This document shows positions 19,401-31,871 of a DNA stretch of 64,000 nt, piece by piece; positions within the stretch are counted from its first letter, which is position 1; each line of letters opens with the position of its first letter. The translations under genes were made by a program, and so were the position numbers. The stretch is taken from contig NC_067195.1 in the NCBI RefSeq assembly GCF_000699445.3, positions 11,832,287-11,896,286 on the forward strand, given 5' to 3'. The notes below the pieces were generated by a model, which searched no databases, had not been told where the DNA came from, and saw only the letters and a list, made by a program, of their open reading frames with translations. Origin of the DNA: Schistosoma haematobium (taxonomy: Eukaryota; Platyhelminthes; Trematoda; Strigeidida; Schistosomatidae).

Positions 19401-22400
19401 CCTATAACGTTTATTGGCAAAAGGATTTTCTTCTAAACCATCATAATTAGGTTCGGCACTCCCAGGACAAAGAATGGATGAAATCCCAGCGGAACTACCT
19501 ACTCCTAAAACGTCTTCATAAGGACAAAAGCGTACACGATAAACTGGATGAACTGCATAGTGAGAAAGATAAGCATTCGAAATTACTCGTCGGTTAACAT
19601 TAGGTGAAATGGTTTCAAAGATTTTTGATGCATTGGACGGTGGAATGGAATGGGGGTCACGTAAAATCTTTTAAAAGTAAAAAGCGATTTACGCAGAAAT
19701 TAGACAAAAGAAATACATATATACTACCTAAAATTCACAAAGATAAATCCTTATTTTATAGATCATAATACTTCCTCACAGGCAATACTGAAATCATCGT
19801 GGGCTTATGTGAAATGGGGAATAAAATAAAACACAACCATCTACTCACGGTAAATATTACTAAGGATAACTTAATTTTATGATAACAGTAGATTTATTCC
19901 TCTTTTCAAAGCACTACTTTGGCCATATCAAATCGTAACAATAAATATTTTGTCTTTTGTCACGGCTTAATAACAGGCAATCACAAACTAGATATACGGT
20001 CGTTAGCCATTAGTTCCAGTTTTATACACTCTTTCATATAGACAAAAGGAACAATTTCAGGAAATTAAAAATAAAAACGAGCCTGAGATTTAAACAAAAG
20101 CTTAATCCACGTACCTGCATCAATACCCAAAAGAGTTCCAACTGCATGCCATAATTATCTCGTGAACTTTACTTAACGACTCCGCACATCCCGACTACGT
20201 TAGGATCTAAAGTCATAACCTCATAGACTGATATTATTTCATGGGCGGTTTGCTCCTACATGGTTCCGGTTTACGTGAGCAATGATTCTAAGACATGTAT
20301 GACCAAATAATTACAACCTACACAAGTTTTATAACTTCGAAGTAACAAAAGGTAGACGTGTGTGGTGTTCAATGCCCACTACTTGCTTACTCTCTTCTGT
20401 TTGACTGGGAAATGATACCGTATAATCCAGATGCGACCCTAATTTTTGGAAGGGGAAGATCGCAACCTACAAACTCCTGTACTGTCACACAGTGCTTTGT
20501 TTAGATTATATTTCGTCAGTTTTTACCAGACAAGGAGACGTCTTCATACAAGGTTCTAGGTAAGAGAGCGATCAGGAGAAGAAATTGTTATCCCCAAGAG
20601 TATAACCATGACAAACGAATGAAAACAAGGAAAGTAGGCATTTTGCAGTATGGTATGGTATATGGAGAAACAACCACTTGATGCGATAAGTTAAGTACTA
20701 AACTAAATCATAACCAGAAATATCATACCTGTACGGTATTAGCAGCACCCAATGCTAATAAACCTTTCTGACTGAAATTAATTGTTGAAGCAGACATAGG
20801 CAGCAAGATTTCGGAAAGAGGATCATAAGTGGACCTCAAGTCCCAAATCTTTAGTTTTCGGTCAACTCCACAGGTTGCCAAGTAGCTGGAAAGATGGATG
20901 TGAAGAAAGAATAAGCTATGAGCAAATACATCGTTCAAATAGTGAGAAAAATGTAGTTTAGAGGAACACCGGTTGTTGAAATACTTTGTAGAAAAACGGT
21001 AATTCATAACCAGTCAATTTTAAACTACACGAAAGTGATTTGGCTAAGGCTAAGCGAGTGGTTTCACCAATCTAACTTTTAATTAAAGACTGTTCAAACA
21101 AAGCTTGAACAACAAACGTAGGATTCATAGCGGTTTCTAGATCAGCATAAAAATAAAAAACGCACTACGGACCTCTATAGCTGAGAAAAATAGTGTTAGT
21201 TCATTGAATTCCTCTACCACTGGCACTAACGATGGTAAATTAGAAAGATAAGCTTGATACGAAAACGCTAATCGGGGTGGTATGCCGTTCGGAATAAAAT
21301 CAACCGGTCTTTGCAACACAAGTGTTTTGAATTTTACCTTCAGAAAAGGTAACTCTGCTACACATTACAACATACATAGCTTTTGACAATAACTGCAATG
21401 TATAAGGATAATTACTACAATAAGTTAGGTAACCAAAAATTGATCTTCATCAAAAGCGGTACCCATAAAACACCCTGTGTTTTAAACTGGTCAGGTGTTA
21501 AGGTTGAGATCGTCTAAATTCATCCACAAAACAATCAACCAAACCTAAAAACAGATGCCAATATTATGCTTTACTGTTGAAAACTTGATCGTTTATTAAG
21601 ATTATGAGGTATTTGTATGAACTAATGATTCCTTTGTACTTGACGGCCAGCTGATTACGAATTCCAAATATATTACGTTCTTTGTGCTCATCTATTCCTA
21701 CTTGCTGTAAATTGCAGTAAGGTGTTTCCCTTGGGCAACCAGCATCTGCAGCGATGCTGCTTTCTCACAGGGAAGGAAGGGGTTAGAAAAGGTCGACTCT
21801 AAATAAGTCACACCTCACCTTACTTCGTGGATTTCCGTCTCCGCTGGTAAGGCCTTTTGAGGAATGGAGCTAACACGCTAAAAACTTCCCACAAAAAGGC
21901 CGTGAGTGACCGGCCTCAAGCAGTTGTCCCTTGGGCTCTGTGGTCACGCTCCCAGGTCGTTAAGACCAACACTAATCCAACTTCCCTTTAAGGTGGTTCC
22001 TTAAGAAGTACCCTTCTACGGTGTGGGCAGCCGGGAAGTGACATGAGCCTCCATACCCCTAACAGCAGACGAGGCCAAGTTGGTCACAATCAAATCCTTC
22101 CTACACCTCCTAATAACTCTATCATCTCCACCGCCAACCCTTCTCACGTTACTTTATCATCCCGCACCGCTAGCGAAAACGATTCGAGTACGCGGAACGT
22201 TATTCCTGGTCTTCTGAAACTACGTTCTAAACTACATGTAGGAGATTTTAAAGTCCGAACACTGTGCCAAATAGGACAACAGGCTTCCTTAGCTAGGATT
22301 TTTAAATCTCGCGCCATCGATGTATACTACGTCTCCGTAACGCTTACAGAACCAGAGTAGCGTCGTTCATTTGACCTCACCATATCAAAATAAAGAATCA

Positions 22401-25400
22401 TCTCGATTCACACTTCATGTATCTCGAAGCCCCGATGCTGCCTCCCGTGGCCTCGCTGGCGTAGGTATAGCATTGAGTCCTAGGGTAGAACTAGCTCTCT
22501 TAGACTGGATCTCAGTAGACAGTCGTTTATGCACTGTCCGACTAAACGGAACAGTTAGGACTCGGAAAAGTAAGGACACTCGTTGTCTCTGCCTACTCTC
22601 CCACTGACTGCAGCTCAGATGATGTAAAAGATGAGCTGTACAGAAAGCTTCCCGACCTCCAAAAGTTAGGCGCTCCGATGCAGTAATAGTGGCTGGTGAC
22701 TTTAATGCTCAAGTAGGTAAACTAAGCGAAAAGGAAAGACACCTGGGTGAACCTTATGGTGTCGTGACTCAAAGAATAGATAATGGTGACCGTCTGTTGC
22801 AGCTATGCTCAGATAACCGCCTGTTTCTTGCAAATACTAGCTATTAGCATAGGGAAAAACACCTTTTGGCATGGCAACCCCTGATCACACCGCTATCAGA
22901 CACCGATGGAGAAGCTCGATAGAAGACTGTCGGTCGTTCTGGAACACATGATTGGATTCAGATCATGTTCTAGTGCGAGCGCGTATTTGTCTGCGTCTTA
23001 CTGAACGTAGGAAAGACACTGCAAGGAAACCTCTTAGGGTCCTACTTAATGATAGCCAAGCTAGGAATATATTCCAGGAACAACTAGGAAAAGTTAGGCA
23101 GCCATGTAAGTAATGCCCGTCCCGAGGCAGCGCGGAATGATATCCGGAAAGCTGTGGGAACAACACTGATATCTGCTAGTAAGGTAAACCATAAGGTTAG
23201 GGAGAAACACGGGATCTCAGCAGCATCCACCGCACTGATAGATGCTCGAAAACTCGTCCCATCTGGCTCTGAACATGACGAAGAGCGGAGTCAGCTTAAG
23301 GGCAGGCTGATAAGAAGCCTACGCAATGATCGCGAACAGTGGTGGGCAATAGACAACAGCAGACAACTATTCAGACTTGTCAAGGAAACCGATGTTAAGA
23401 ATCCAACTGTTAGCGAAACTATCTTGGAAAAAGATGGACATATTATTCACTCTCAATCCAGGAGATTGGATCGATGGGCAGAACACTTTAGGGATCAGTT
23501 CAACTGGCCTTCAGCCACATTTCAGTTTCCCAAGATCTCCAGTCGACCTGAATGGCAAGTTCTCCAACTCTTTACGAAGTTTAAAAAGCTATAGGAAATC
23601 TGAAGCATGGGAGAACAGCAGGCCCTGACAGGTTTACCCCTAAGATTTATAAGGATGGAGGTCCAGTATTGGCAGTGAGATTGACTGAACACATAAATAT
23701 TGGTACAAAGAGGCACAATATATATACATATATATATATATGCGCCACATAATAATAATAATGAGAATGAAGATATAACGAATGTAAGGTGCGTATAAGA
23801 AAAAGGGGGACAATAACGAATAGGAATTAGTGCATGAGAGTGAAATAATAATAATAATAATGTGAGAGACAGCTCAATCAGTAAAAGTACAGTCACAGAG
23901 AATTCTGCCACTTAAAGAAGTTACGTATTTTTTTATGAAGGAAGTAAATAAAGTTACAGCATGATCGCCACTGGCTTCCATTCTGAGCCATATTTGATAA
24001 CGCCTCTATCCACTGTGTTGCACCATCTTTAAGTCCCCACCAGGGGGTCGTCAAGAACTGATAGAAGCCAGTCCTGTACCGCTTTCTTTCATACCGCGAC
24101 GACATACACTGACCACCTCTCCGCTCTTTCCAACCAGTCTCAGCGTCGGCAAATAATGCACGACGTGGAATTCTCTAGGACGACATTCGTAGAACATGTC
24201 CAAGCCACCCCAGTCGATGTTTCAAGATGGTGACACCAATTGAATTATCGTCTCTGTTCCCGAACACACGATGCCGAACCTCTGCATTACTAACATGGTG
24301 CTACCACTGGATGTCAGCAATCCTTCGGAGACAATGATGATTAAACACATAGAGTCGTCTAGCATCCTCAACTCGGAGAGGCCAGGTTTCACAAGCATAG
24401 AGCAAAACCGCTCTCACCGACGCGTTGTTGATCCGACCTTCTATAGTCAAACTAGCATCAGGAAGGCGCCAAAGATGGCCCAGATTGACATAAGCCGCTC
24501 TGGCTTTAACTATACGTGCATTGATCTCATCACTCATGCCACCACCAGCACTTATGCGGCTACCCAAATACACGAACTTCTCGACTACTTCTATATGCTA
24601 ACTACCCAGAGTGAGTGCAGTATCAGGGTCCTACCAGTCTTGTAAAAGTACTTTCTACTTAGAAGGTGCAAAGCACATACCATACCTACGGACAATATCA
24701 TCCACATACTCAAGGTCGAGAAGTCTTTCTCCAGGCAACAGATCCACACAACACATCAAAGCTGTTCCCAGAACGTCGTCGATAGCAAAGTTGAAGATGA
24801 ATGGTGAGATTGGCCAACCCTGCCTAGCCCCATTGATTGAATGGAACAATAGAGAGGGGTGATTATGTGCCTTCACTCTGCCTGAGGTGTTTGTATATAG
24901 GGCTTTTAAGATGTTAATAAACTACTCAGACACACCCTTCTTCAATAGACAATCCCAGAGAACAATCCGGTCCAACGAATCGAAGGCAAACCTTATGTCA
25001 AGAAACACTACGACTGTTGGCCCGTGATAAGTATGATGGTGTTCTAACATTTGGTGGAGGGTGAATATATGATCAATACATGCTCGACCAGGACGAAAAC
25101 CAGCCTGCTTCTTGCTAGTCAATCTTTCTCGGGTTTTGAACAATCTACCAAGAATGAAGGAAGCCAAAAGTTTGGACGCGATCGGAAGTAGACCTATCCC
25201 CCGATAGTTCTTGCATAGATGATGTGAACCTTTTTAAAGACAAGGACGATTATCGACTCATTCCATGACGTTGGTACACTGTCTAACTGCCAAACCTCTG
25301 TGAAAAACTCAGACAGTTCCTTAACTAGAAAGTCACCATCATCTTTAAAAAGGGCCGGAGGTAAGTCATCTGGATCCAGTGATTTGTAGCGTTTCAAGGG

Positions 25401-28135
25401 TTGGAGTTCTTTGCGAACTTCCGCCTCATTTGATGGATCAGTCGTTACGGGCCATGGAGGACAGGACAGTGTGATCGATGTTACTGGGGCAGCAGACCAG
25501 TTGAACTGCTCCTCGAAAAACTCTGCTCATCGTCCAAGACGTCATTTGATGTTACGTTAGTGACCGGCATCCCGTCATCTTCACAGATTGTTTCGCTCAC
25601 ACCAGACTTCGTGCTGCCAGTGGCTCGGATGAGTTGAAAGAGCTTCCGGCAGTTACCAGGTGCGGTTTCTGCTTCCAACTCATTAGTGCGCTCCGACAAC
25701 CAGGCTTCTCGGTCCTTACGCAAGCTTTGCCTAATCTCATTACGTAACAGTCGTCGTTTATGGTCAAACTCACGGTCACCCGGAGTAGACCGACGGGTTT
25801 CAATGAGTTGTAAGGAGTCAGAAGAAACCCAGTGCTTATAAGCGAGACGTTTCGCGAAGCCGCATGCGACTTTACTCGCCATTTTCATGGCATCGTGCAA
25901 TTGCAACCAATGCTCATCTGTACTTTTCAGTGGGATTTTAGCTAGTCTTGAACCTGACTCGGTTTGATATTTAGTTGTAACAGAAGCTGCAACTAATTTA
26001 CTTACATCAATCAGTTTAGGACGATGAATTTGTTGGCCACTGAAAAGCAAGGTAAGATTGGCGCAAACAAGTGCATGATCAGGGTCCAAATAGGTACTGC
26101 AAAAGGAGCGGCAGTCTTGTACACAACCACGCCAGCGGTAGCTGATCGCGATGTGATCAATCTGAGTCCAGGCCTGAGATGCAGAGAGAGGGCTCCAGAT
26201 GGCACATCGGTGATGACTGTGCGGTAGTTAGTGCTAGACGGAAACAGGTCGTGGTCTGCGCACAGTTGCAGTAGACGGTCTCCGTTATCTGACCTGCAAC
26301 CAACAAGTCCCCATCGGCCACTTAAACGACTTTCTTCGGTGCCTAGATGCCCGACCTGAGCATTCAAGTATCCGGCTAGTAACACAATATCCGTCGAATG
26401 CACTTTCTGTAGTGGAACTAGAGATCGGACATTCGCTTTTCATCCTCTCGATTTCGTAAGCAACAGTAATGCTGCGAGAAGGCAGGTAGTTGGACGTCCC
26501 TGGCAGTAGTTGTATGCAAGTGACCATGTGAGAGCATTTCGAGAGGGAGAGCTGCTTCTTCCTACTCTCGGCCGTACCAGGGCATTTGAAGGAACAGTCC
26601 GACACTCAAATTCTGGGACTTTTGAAAATTACATGGAGAGGTTTGAAATCTGGACAATGATCAGAAACGGTGTTAAGAATGATGAAGTTGCAGCTCATTT
26701 CCCTACATTCATCGGAAAGGATGTCTGTAGCTTACTAAAACTTTTGGCATTCTCAGACAAGCTTATTTCACTTCCCTACGCAACTCTCGAAGGGCTACCA
26801 CTAAATCATGCAAATTGTACAAATTCCGAGTGTTGTGAAAGCAAAATTTAATAACATGATTCGACAGAACAACCAAAAAATTAGAGGATTTATCCTTGAA
26901 TTGAAAAAACAGGCTGTTGTAAATTGCACTATTTCGGAAACTCCTAGTTAGTACATTAGGTCGAATACTCCTAATTACTATAGCTTACTTCGACTCACAT
27001 AACGCATCACTTTATACCTACTATCACGATTCAAGACAGTATATACCAAGATTACAAACTGCTCTCATACCAGCAATTATAATTATCAAGCGAACGAAAC
27101 GTAATCAACTTTGAATGAACTGAGAATTAATGTCCAGTCATATATATGAGGAAAGATTCAATTGGGTATGGATTCGGAATCTATCAAAAGTTGTGAATTT
27201 ATCATAAAAGCTAACCTTCCAGTTTGGTCGCAAGCAATCGAAGTAATGGCAGTTGGGTGGGCGAACATTTTGATAACGTATGACTTCTCTGAAGGTACCC
27301 ACATAGATACAACACCATCGTTGTGTCCTGTGCAAATAACTCCGTTAGAAGGGTTTTGACACATAACACCAAGGCGCCCCATATATGTAGGTATTGAAGC
27401 GACAATCGTACCAATAGAACAGTCTAGGTAATAAAGAAATCCATTGTCAGCCTGAAATAAAAGCTCCAGTGCAAAAACCTACGGAAGACACCAGAAGGAA
27501 ATGATACGGGAGAAATTCCATTCGTAATATCCCACTCAGTTTTTTCAAGCAATGTACTTCTAAGCCTTGATTGTCATATATGGAAACATATCTTTTCTCT
27601 GCAACGGCAACGAACGTTTCTTGGTGAAGAAACCTAAAAGATTATCAATTAAATTTCTTACTTAACATCCTTGCATTCGTTAGAGACAGTGATCTCAAAA
27701 GGAGCTTCTTCACCATCCAGTCGAATGCCGCTATGTGACCTGATTTACCACACAGGGCTAAAAATCTGTCTATTTTACAAGCGTTTGGCAGCCAATTTAC
27801 CTGCCGTTTCGTGAATAATCAATCGCATACGGTCCATACTGTAGTTTAACATCAAAACGCTAGTTTTCATATTCACCTAAAGCTTATAGTATTTTACCTT
27901 AGTTGCGGAACCAATATCAACTTCTTTCAACATAGCATCTTGAGTGATTATCTCATTTTCATCTTCCTTCTCAAGATAGCTAAGTGCCATAAAGAAGAGA
28001 AACGCAACGTACCCAGGCAATACATTGTGTAGTGCCGCTACCTGAGTGACACTTTGTTTAGCATATTTAACCTTTCGGTTGAAGACCTCTGCCTTCTTCC
28101 TGAAGAACCTCTCGGGAAGTTTTTCTATGAATAAC
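16162..28135 (-). CDS. WDR46: WDR46/UTP7-like WD40 nucleolar protein (frameshifted as assembled)
   Basis: Ten exons on the minus strand: 28135-28013, 27979-27898, 27859-27801, 27765-27662, 27633-27483, 27451-27216, 20885-20729, 19667-19368, 17335-17243, 16467-16162. All have GT/AG borders and compatible phases except exon 4, which is one base short of its reading frame. Markers: [108 protein letters not shown] and a basic C-terminus. These follow human WDR46 and yeast Utp7 in order. The family acts in the nucleolar small-subunit processome in 18S rRNA maturation. About 537 residues are covered; the N-terminal exon(s) upstream of 28135 were not found. The frameshift is near 27697-27700. Confidence 0.88.
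17243..17335 (-). CDS. WDR46: WDR46 exon 9
   Basis: A 93-nt exon between AACAG and GTAAGT, coding [17 protein letters not shown] followed by a charged stretch ending in AVL. It matches the position of the segment after the propeller in WDR46 homologues. Confidence 0.8.
17901..17956. repeat. (TTA)n microsatellite in a WDR46 intron
   Basis: About 56 bases of TTA/ATT repeats with two interruptions, inside the 17336-19367 intron. The rest of that intron shows no gene. Confidence 0.9.
19368..19667 (-). CDS. WDR46: WDR46 exon 8
   Basis: A 300-nt exon in phase 0 on both sides, starting [11 protein letters not shown] and containing [17 protein letters not shown] and [15 protein letters not shown]. 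The FCP-[FY]-EDVLG motif and the AEPN-[FY]-DGLE motif are family signatures at the end of the propeller. Ends LLDK before GTAATA. Confidence 0.9.
20729..20885 (-). CDS. WDR46: WDR46 exon 7 (WD40 repeat)
   Basis: Acceptor TTTCCAG and donor GTATGA bound a 157-nt exon coding [16 protein letters not shown] and a following [16 protein letters not shown]. These are the WD blade and the next strand of the propeller in WDR46. Incoming phase 2 matches the AG left at the end of the previous exon. Confidence 0.88.
21715..23690 (+). pseudogene. RTE-type LINE, 5' part retained, 3' part missing
   Basis: In the 6,330-nt WDR46 intron (27215-20886). Begins with a GC-richer leader (21715-22040), then endonuclease coding in several frames: [31 protein letters not shown], a [10 protein letters not shown] region near 22700, and [16 protein letters not shown]. 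The first RT segment ([17 protein letters not shown]) lies at about 23625-23660. It stops before the RT catalytic core. Target-primed LINE insertions are normally 5'-truncated, so loss of the 3' end indicates a later event, probably arrival of the opposed element. Multiple frameshifts and stops. Confidence 0.75.
23690..26590 (-). pseudogene. RTE-type LINE of a second subfamily, 5'-truncated and degenerate
   Basis: Minus strand, from 26590: endonuclease remnant ([38 protein letters not shown]), then [16 protein letters not shown] at about 26089 and a linker. The RT follows: a [14 protein letters not shown] segment, [38 protein letters not shown] (catalytic Asp region A), [19 protein letters not shown], and LEYVDDIV in place of the usual F/YADD. 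Then [16 protein letters not shown] and a C-terminal region. The 3' end carries ATT repeats near 23740-23765 and 23840-23862, as at RTE tails. Broken by several frameshifts. Confidence 0.78.
26595..26955 (+). pseudogene. Gag-like fragment (N-terminal domain of the CCHC family)
   Basis: The plus strand reads [19 protein letters not shown], then [19 protein letters not shown], then [16 protein letters not shown]. It continues after a frameshift through [27 protein letters not shown]. This is a retroviral-type Gag capsid-like region. I link it with the zinc-knuckle fragments at 43480-44880, because in related schistosome sequences these parts occur in one protein; the link is from family knowledge, not from this window. 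Confidence 0.6.
27216..28135 (-). CDS. WDR46: WDR46 5' exon cluster with micro-introns
   Basis: Six exons lie within 920 bp, separated by introns of 33, 38, 35, 28 and 31 nt. The first of these (28012-27980) is 33 nt and frame-neutral, so it could also be retained; the family alignment (LPG followed by LEKEDENE) favours splicing. Donor sites read GTACGT, GTAAAA, GTAAAT, GTAAGA and GTAGGT. Exon 4 (27765-27662) changes frame between WMVKKLL and [13 protein letters not shown] at a T run on the coding strand. Confidence 0.82.
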
Positions 28136-28648
28136 CTATGGAAAAACGAGACCTGTAACATACTGTGTCCATATGAAAAGCAGTTGATAAAAGGATGACT
28201 TAAATTTATCAAAAAGTTTGCATGCCGTCCTTGAGATTTGAAAGAACCCCGAACTGCCTTCCAGTATCCAATATCTTGGAGACGAAGTTGTGCATACCGA
28301 CTGGTGTCTTTGAACTCACTTCTTGTTGATTATATACGCTTCCAAGTTTTTAATAACTTTTAATAGGCGGTAGTCTGGTTACTCGATTGCACTAATCCTA
28401 GTCAGTTTATTAGTTATTTGTGGGTTTACAGATCTTGTAGTTTGAGTGAATGCGTTTGTCTCGGAACAGTAGGGTTTCTAGATAACAGCACCTTTCACGT
28501 TATCAGGCAGGGGTTGTTTGGTTGTAATGTGAAAAATAATGACTCGGAAATTCGGATGCTAGGAACTAACCAGGTCTTCAAGAAACAGGCAGTAAACGTG
28601 TTAGTTAATTGGTAATGAAGATAGTGTGCGAAAACTAGAGTATTACAG
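28136..28648. other. Upstream of placed WDR46 exons; no exon assigned
   Basis: The missing N-terminal coding exon(s) of WDR46 should be here or further right. Minus-strand open stretches exist near 28212-28320, but none could be tied to the family, whose N-terminus is poorly conserved. Confidence 0.4.
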
Positions 28649-29031
28649 TGTAGGTCATCAATGTTGATGATCTACGTCGAATGATCAGAGGGGTTACTGA
28701 ACTTAGACGGGAATGGTGTGACGAACCAGGTGACTTCGAAATCACACCTCGCAGTCAGCATCTAACGTGGGTTGCTCCTTCGACCTATTAAAGTACGATA
28801 GCCGCTTTGAAGACCGTATAATACAAAGAAAGTTACTACGGAAGTATGAGTAAGAATGAGTACACAGAAGGTGGTAGGACTACCGCTGCATGGGCCAGTC
28901 CATGGCATATGATTAACTGATGCGCATTGGTTGCCCTTGACCTTGGCAGGGATTGATGGTCTGTTCGATATTCAGTTACCCAACAGCCGGATGACTTGGC
29001 TAAGGCTTAATGACATTCCACTGGCCCTACA
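28649..29031. repeat. LTR-like dispersed repeat (family B), copy 1
   Basis: Begins TGTAGG and ends CCCTACA, about 383 bp. Related copies lie at 40734-41089 and 41127-41515, sharing blocks such as GCTGCATGGGCCAGT and ATTCAGT-ACCC. The flanks ACAG and AAAG match at three of four positions, so a degraded 4-bp target duplication is possible but not shown. Confidence 0.6.
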
Positions 29032-29647
29032 AAAGTAAAAGAGAAGCAGAGTTAACATTAAGCGATGAAGGAATATGTTTATAAGATGTGATAATGATAA
29101 CAGTAAATAGTTTAGGTGATAGCAGAAGGCTCATTTATTCAAAGAGCGGGAATATGAGGTTCTAAAGTCTCCTCCTGAAGCCATCCTCTGAGTGCGTTGT
29201 GGTCACTTCGGCTAGAAGAACATTCCAAACAGAGATAACTTTCATTGAGAGCTTACCTAGCTTTTGTTGTTTGCTATGAAATTCTTTGATGGCGCTGATG
29301 TTCAAGTTAGTTGCTCGTGTTGGGTTGACTAGGTGTCAAACCGTCATGCACAACAATCAACACTGTTATGAAACGACAATAAGAACATGATAAATCCTTT
29401 ACTCCCGATCTTAGGTGTCACGGAACAGTTTTAAGTATTTGTAAGGTCCAGAGAAGGTTATCTAGACATTCTACTGCACATGCCACAGTGGGTTAGGTAA
29501 TGATGTACGGTTTCGAACATCATGAAATTTAATGTCTGGACTAATTTCCAATTTATTGATTTGAATGTCTATTTGCCTATTCGCATATAGTGTAGATGCA
29601 AATATCTAGACTTCAAAAAGATAACAGCTATGAAGAAAGCAAGTACT

Positions 29648-29981
29648 TGTAGTAAGGCGTCAAGTCCGGTTGACTATGGTCACCACAACCGGAAGACCAC
29701 GTGCCAGTTAACCGATAAGATCCCCGTACGTCGAATATCGGAAGGCAGTTGATGGCTGTAGTCGAGATGTATTTACTGACGATCTCTTGGTATCGAAAGA
29801 ATACAGGTGTGGTTACTGAGCGTAACCGAATTCAGGCAAGGTCACGATCAACGGGAGAATGTATGTGTTTTTGGTACAGTTAAACAAACAGGTACGGTAA
29901 AACAATCCCGGTACAATTGTTTATAACAATATTGTTTCTACAACACCAATTACGTTCTCCTGACAAAAGTAGGTCACTACA
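29648..29981. mobile_element. Solo LTR (family A), TSD TACT
   Basis: Begins TGTAGTAAGG and ends CACTACA. TACT precedes it (29644-29647) and follows it (29982-29985). It is more diverged from the 742-1099 copy than the other family A copies, but alignable throughout. The flanking 29032-29647 holds no gene I can see. Confidence 0.85.
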
Positions 29982-29999
29982 TACTGTTGAACCAATGCG

Positions 30000-30420
30000 A
30001 TGATTAGAAGTATTTGGATTACTATACGAACTAGGAATCCCTGAAATAACGCAATTCAACTCACACAGAACTAGAGGAGCACAAACGAACGTATTGTATT
30101 CGTAATTCGAAATCAGGCAGTCATTAAATACAAATGAATCATTAGTCTATAAGAACAGTGCAACGACCACAGCTTAAATTGGAATCTAAGTTCTCGTAAT
30201 TAATTGAACGTCATCTCCTTAGGTTCATCGTATGTCTGCCAGACTGTGTATTGGATATAGACTCTGTATGGTCTGGAATATGCCCATTAGTATTAGAATT
30301 AACAGTTGAAATTGGAACGGACTCACCGGAATCCTGAAATTGTATATGATCAGTATGTCGATTATGTACTAGAATTTGAACCATAGATTTTCTCACACTA
30401 TTCTCCTGCAAGAAATAATG
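30000..30420 (-). pseudogene. Fragment of the CCHC Gag-like family, C-terminal segment
   Basis: The minus-strand frame at 30411-30211 (HNRHTDHIQFQDSGESVPIS, NTNGHIPDHTESISNTQ) is homologous to 43880-43611 (HNRHGDCIQFQDTDESVRIS). The flanking non-coding bases from 30000 also align with 43490-43610. No other open frame of the family is next to it. Confidence 0.6.
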
Positions 30421-31131
30421 TTTTCACACGCCTAAGTTATAAGTAATGTGACGTCATTCAAAACATATTTCTCACATTAACTAGGAGATTCATTAGAAGT
30501 GACTTCACTATAAGAATAAACAACAATTGATTATTATGATCATTATTATTAACGGCTTTATTCAGTATTATATTTTGGTTCAATATAGAATTCTCAGAAC
30601 AGGGTATTTCTACAAGTTACTTACGCAAAAACAGTAACGAATGCAAAGTAAAGGTTTTTAAAAAACCGAAAAACTGTACAAGTTTTCGAATTAGAGACAT
30701 GTTAAAAATGCAGGTTATTGACTAGGTTAACTCTATGAACCTGTTCGTTACAGAGTATATTTGCTGGGTAAGGTATCATAGAACTTTTAAACTTTTGCTT
30801 GCGTGCATGGATTTTTATGTAATTACGTCTCGTATTAACAGAAGATATACAAGGAGAAAGATAAGAGTGAGTAGGATGGTTAGTACGTAGTGGCATTGGA
30901 CCATAACCACACAATCCTGAAAGCTGAATACGGGACCACTCGGATAATAGCTATTCAATATTTAACACGGAGAAATACCTAGCGATGGAGAAGGCGCGCA
31001 CAAGGAATTGAATTAATTGGAGTTGATCAGATGGCATGGCCCGGCCATGCATCCGTGGTCCCTCTAAATCTCACCTTATATCTTCTATTCAAATTAAATA
31101 TATTGTTCCTTCTCTAGTCTAACCTTTTTCT
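30421..31131. other. No gene seen
   Basis: AT-rich, no recognisable coding or element sequence. The right-hand duplication copy starts at 31132. Confidence 0.5.
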
Positions 31132-31365
31132 ACATCATGTATTGGTAATTGATACGATACAGTGAGGTGGCGTAGACGATGATGTGACTTCCACGTAAGA
31201 TCTTATAATTATGCAGTTATATCATGAAAATCTACAATTTTGGGATTAGGTCTATTATTAGAGCAGTACTAATATCGCAATAGACCATAATTCTACAAGT
31301 ATCTGATAAAATAGCACCTGCCAGGAGTTTGCATGACTATAGATGTCTATCCACAATCATATTAA

Positions 31366-31867
31366 TTATAACTTCGAAAGATTCACCACACATCTTGCTA
31401 ACTGCCTCCAGTACTCTCCGCAATGCACCAAAGTTTTTCTCAAAAGCCCGGGAAAGGGTAATGGAGAACAACAAAGAATAATAAGTAATATGCAATAATT
31501 GACAAATTGTAAGAGTAGCTGACGAGTAATCCCAAAAGCATGCAATGTCTTAATGTAGTAAGTCAGGCGGAAAACTTTCTTCGATAACAATAAAACGTTG
31601 GAAGACCAAGAGAGATCAAAGGAAAAGGTAACACCAAGATAACTGACGTTCGACACTGTGTTTATCAAAGAGTCTCCAATGGTATAAGCATTATGGGATC
31701 TCAAAATGGTGTTTAGATTCCGTTCATGTCTCATGCTAAAGTTAAGAGCTTGACATTTAGATGGATTAAGTATGAGACCATTACCAAGAGACCAACAATC
31801 AATACGACACAGAAACTCATTCATTTCTATGGGATGTAAAGAGGTAGTGATAGGCATACATACAGTG
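31366..31867 (-). pseudogene. LINE RT C-terminal part (duplicate of 236-737)
   Basis: Encodes the same residues as 236-737 without visible amino-acid change. Cut by the same solo LTR. Confidence 0.7.
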
Positions 31868-31871
31868 AGAT

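Noticed and set aside
23522..23911. 129-codon minus-strand frame
   Set aside because: Crosses the boundary between two RTE fragments and a microsatellite; no LINE motif in that frame.
28136..28320. Open stretches that could be the first WDR46 exon
   Set aside because: None could be aligned to the family and the sequence resembles dispersed repeat; I left the N-terminus open.
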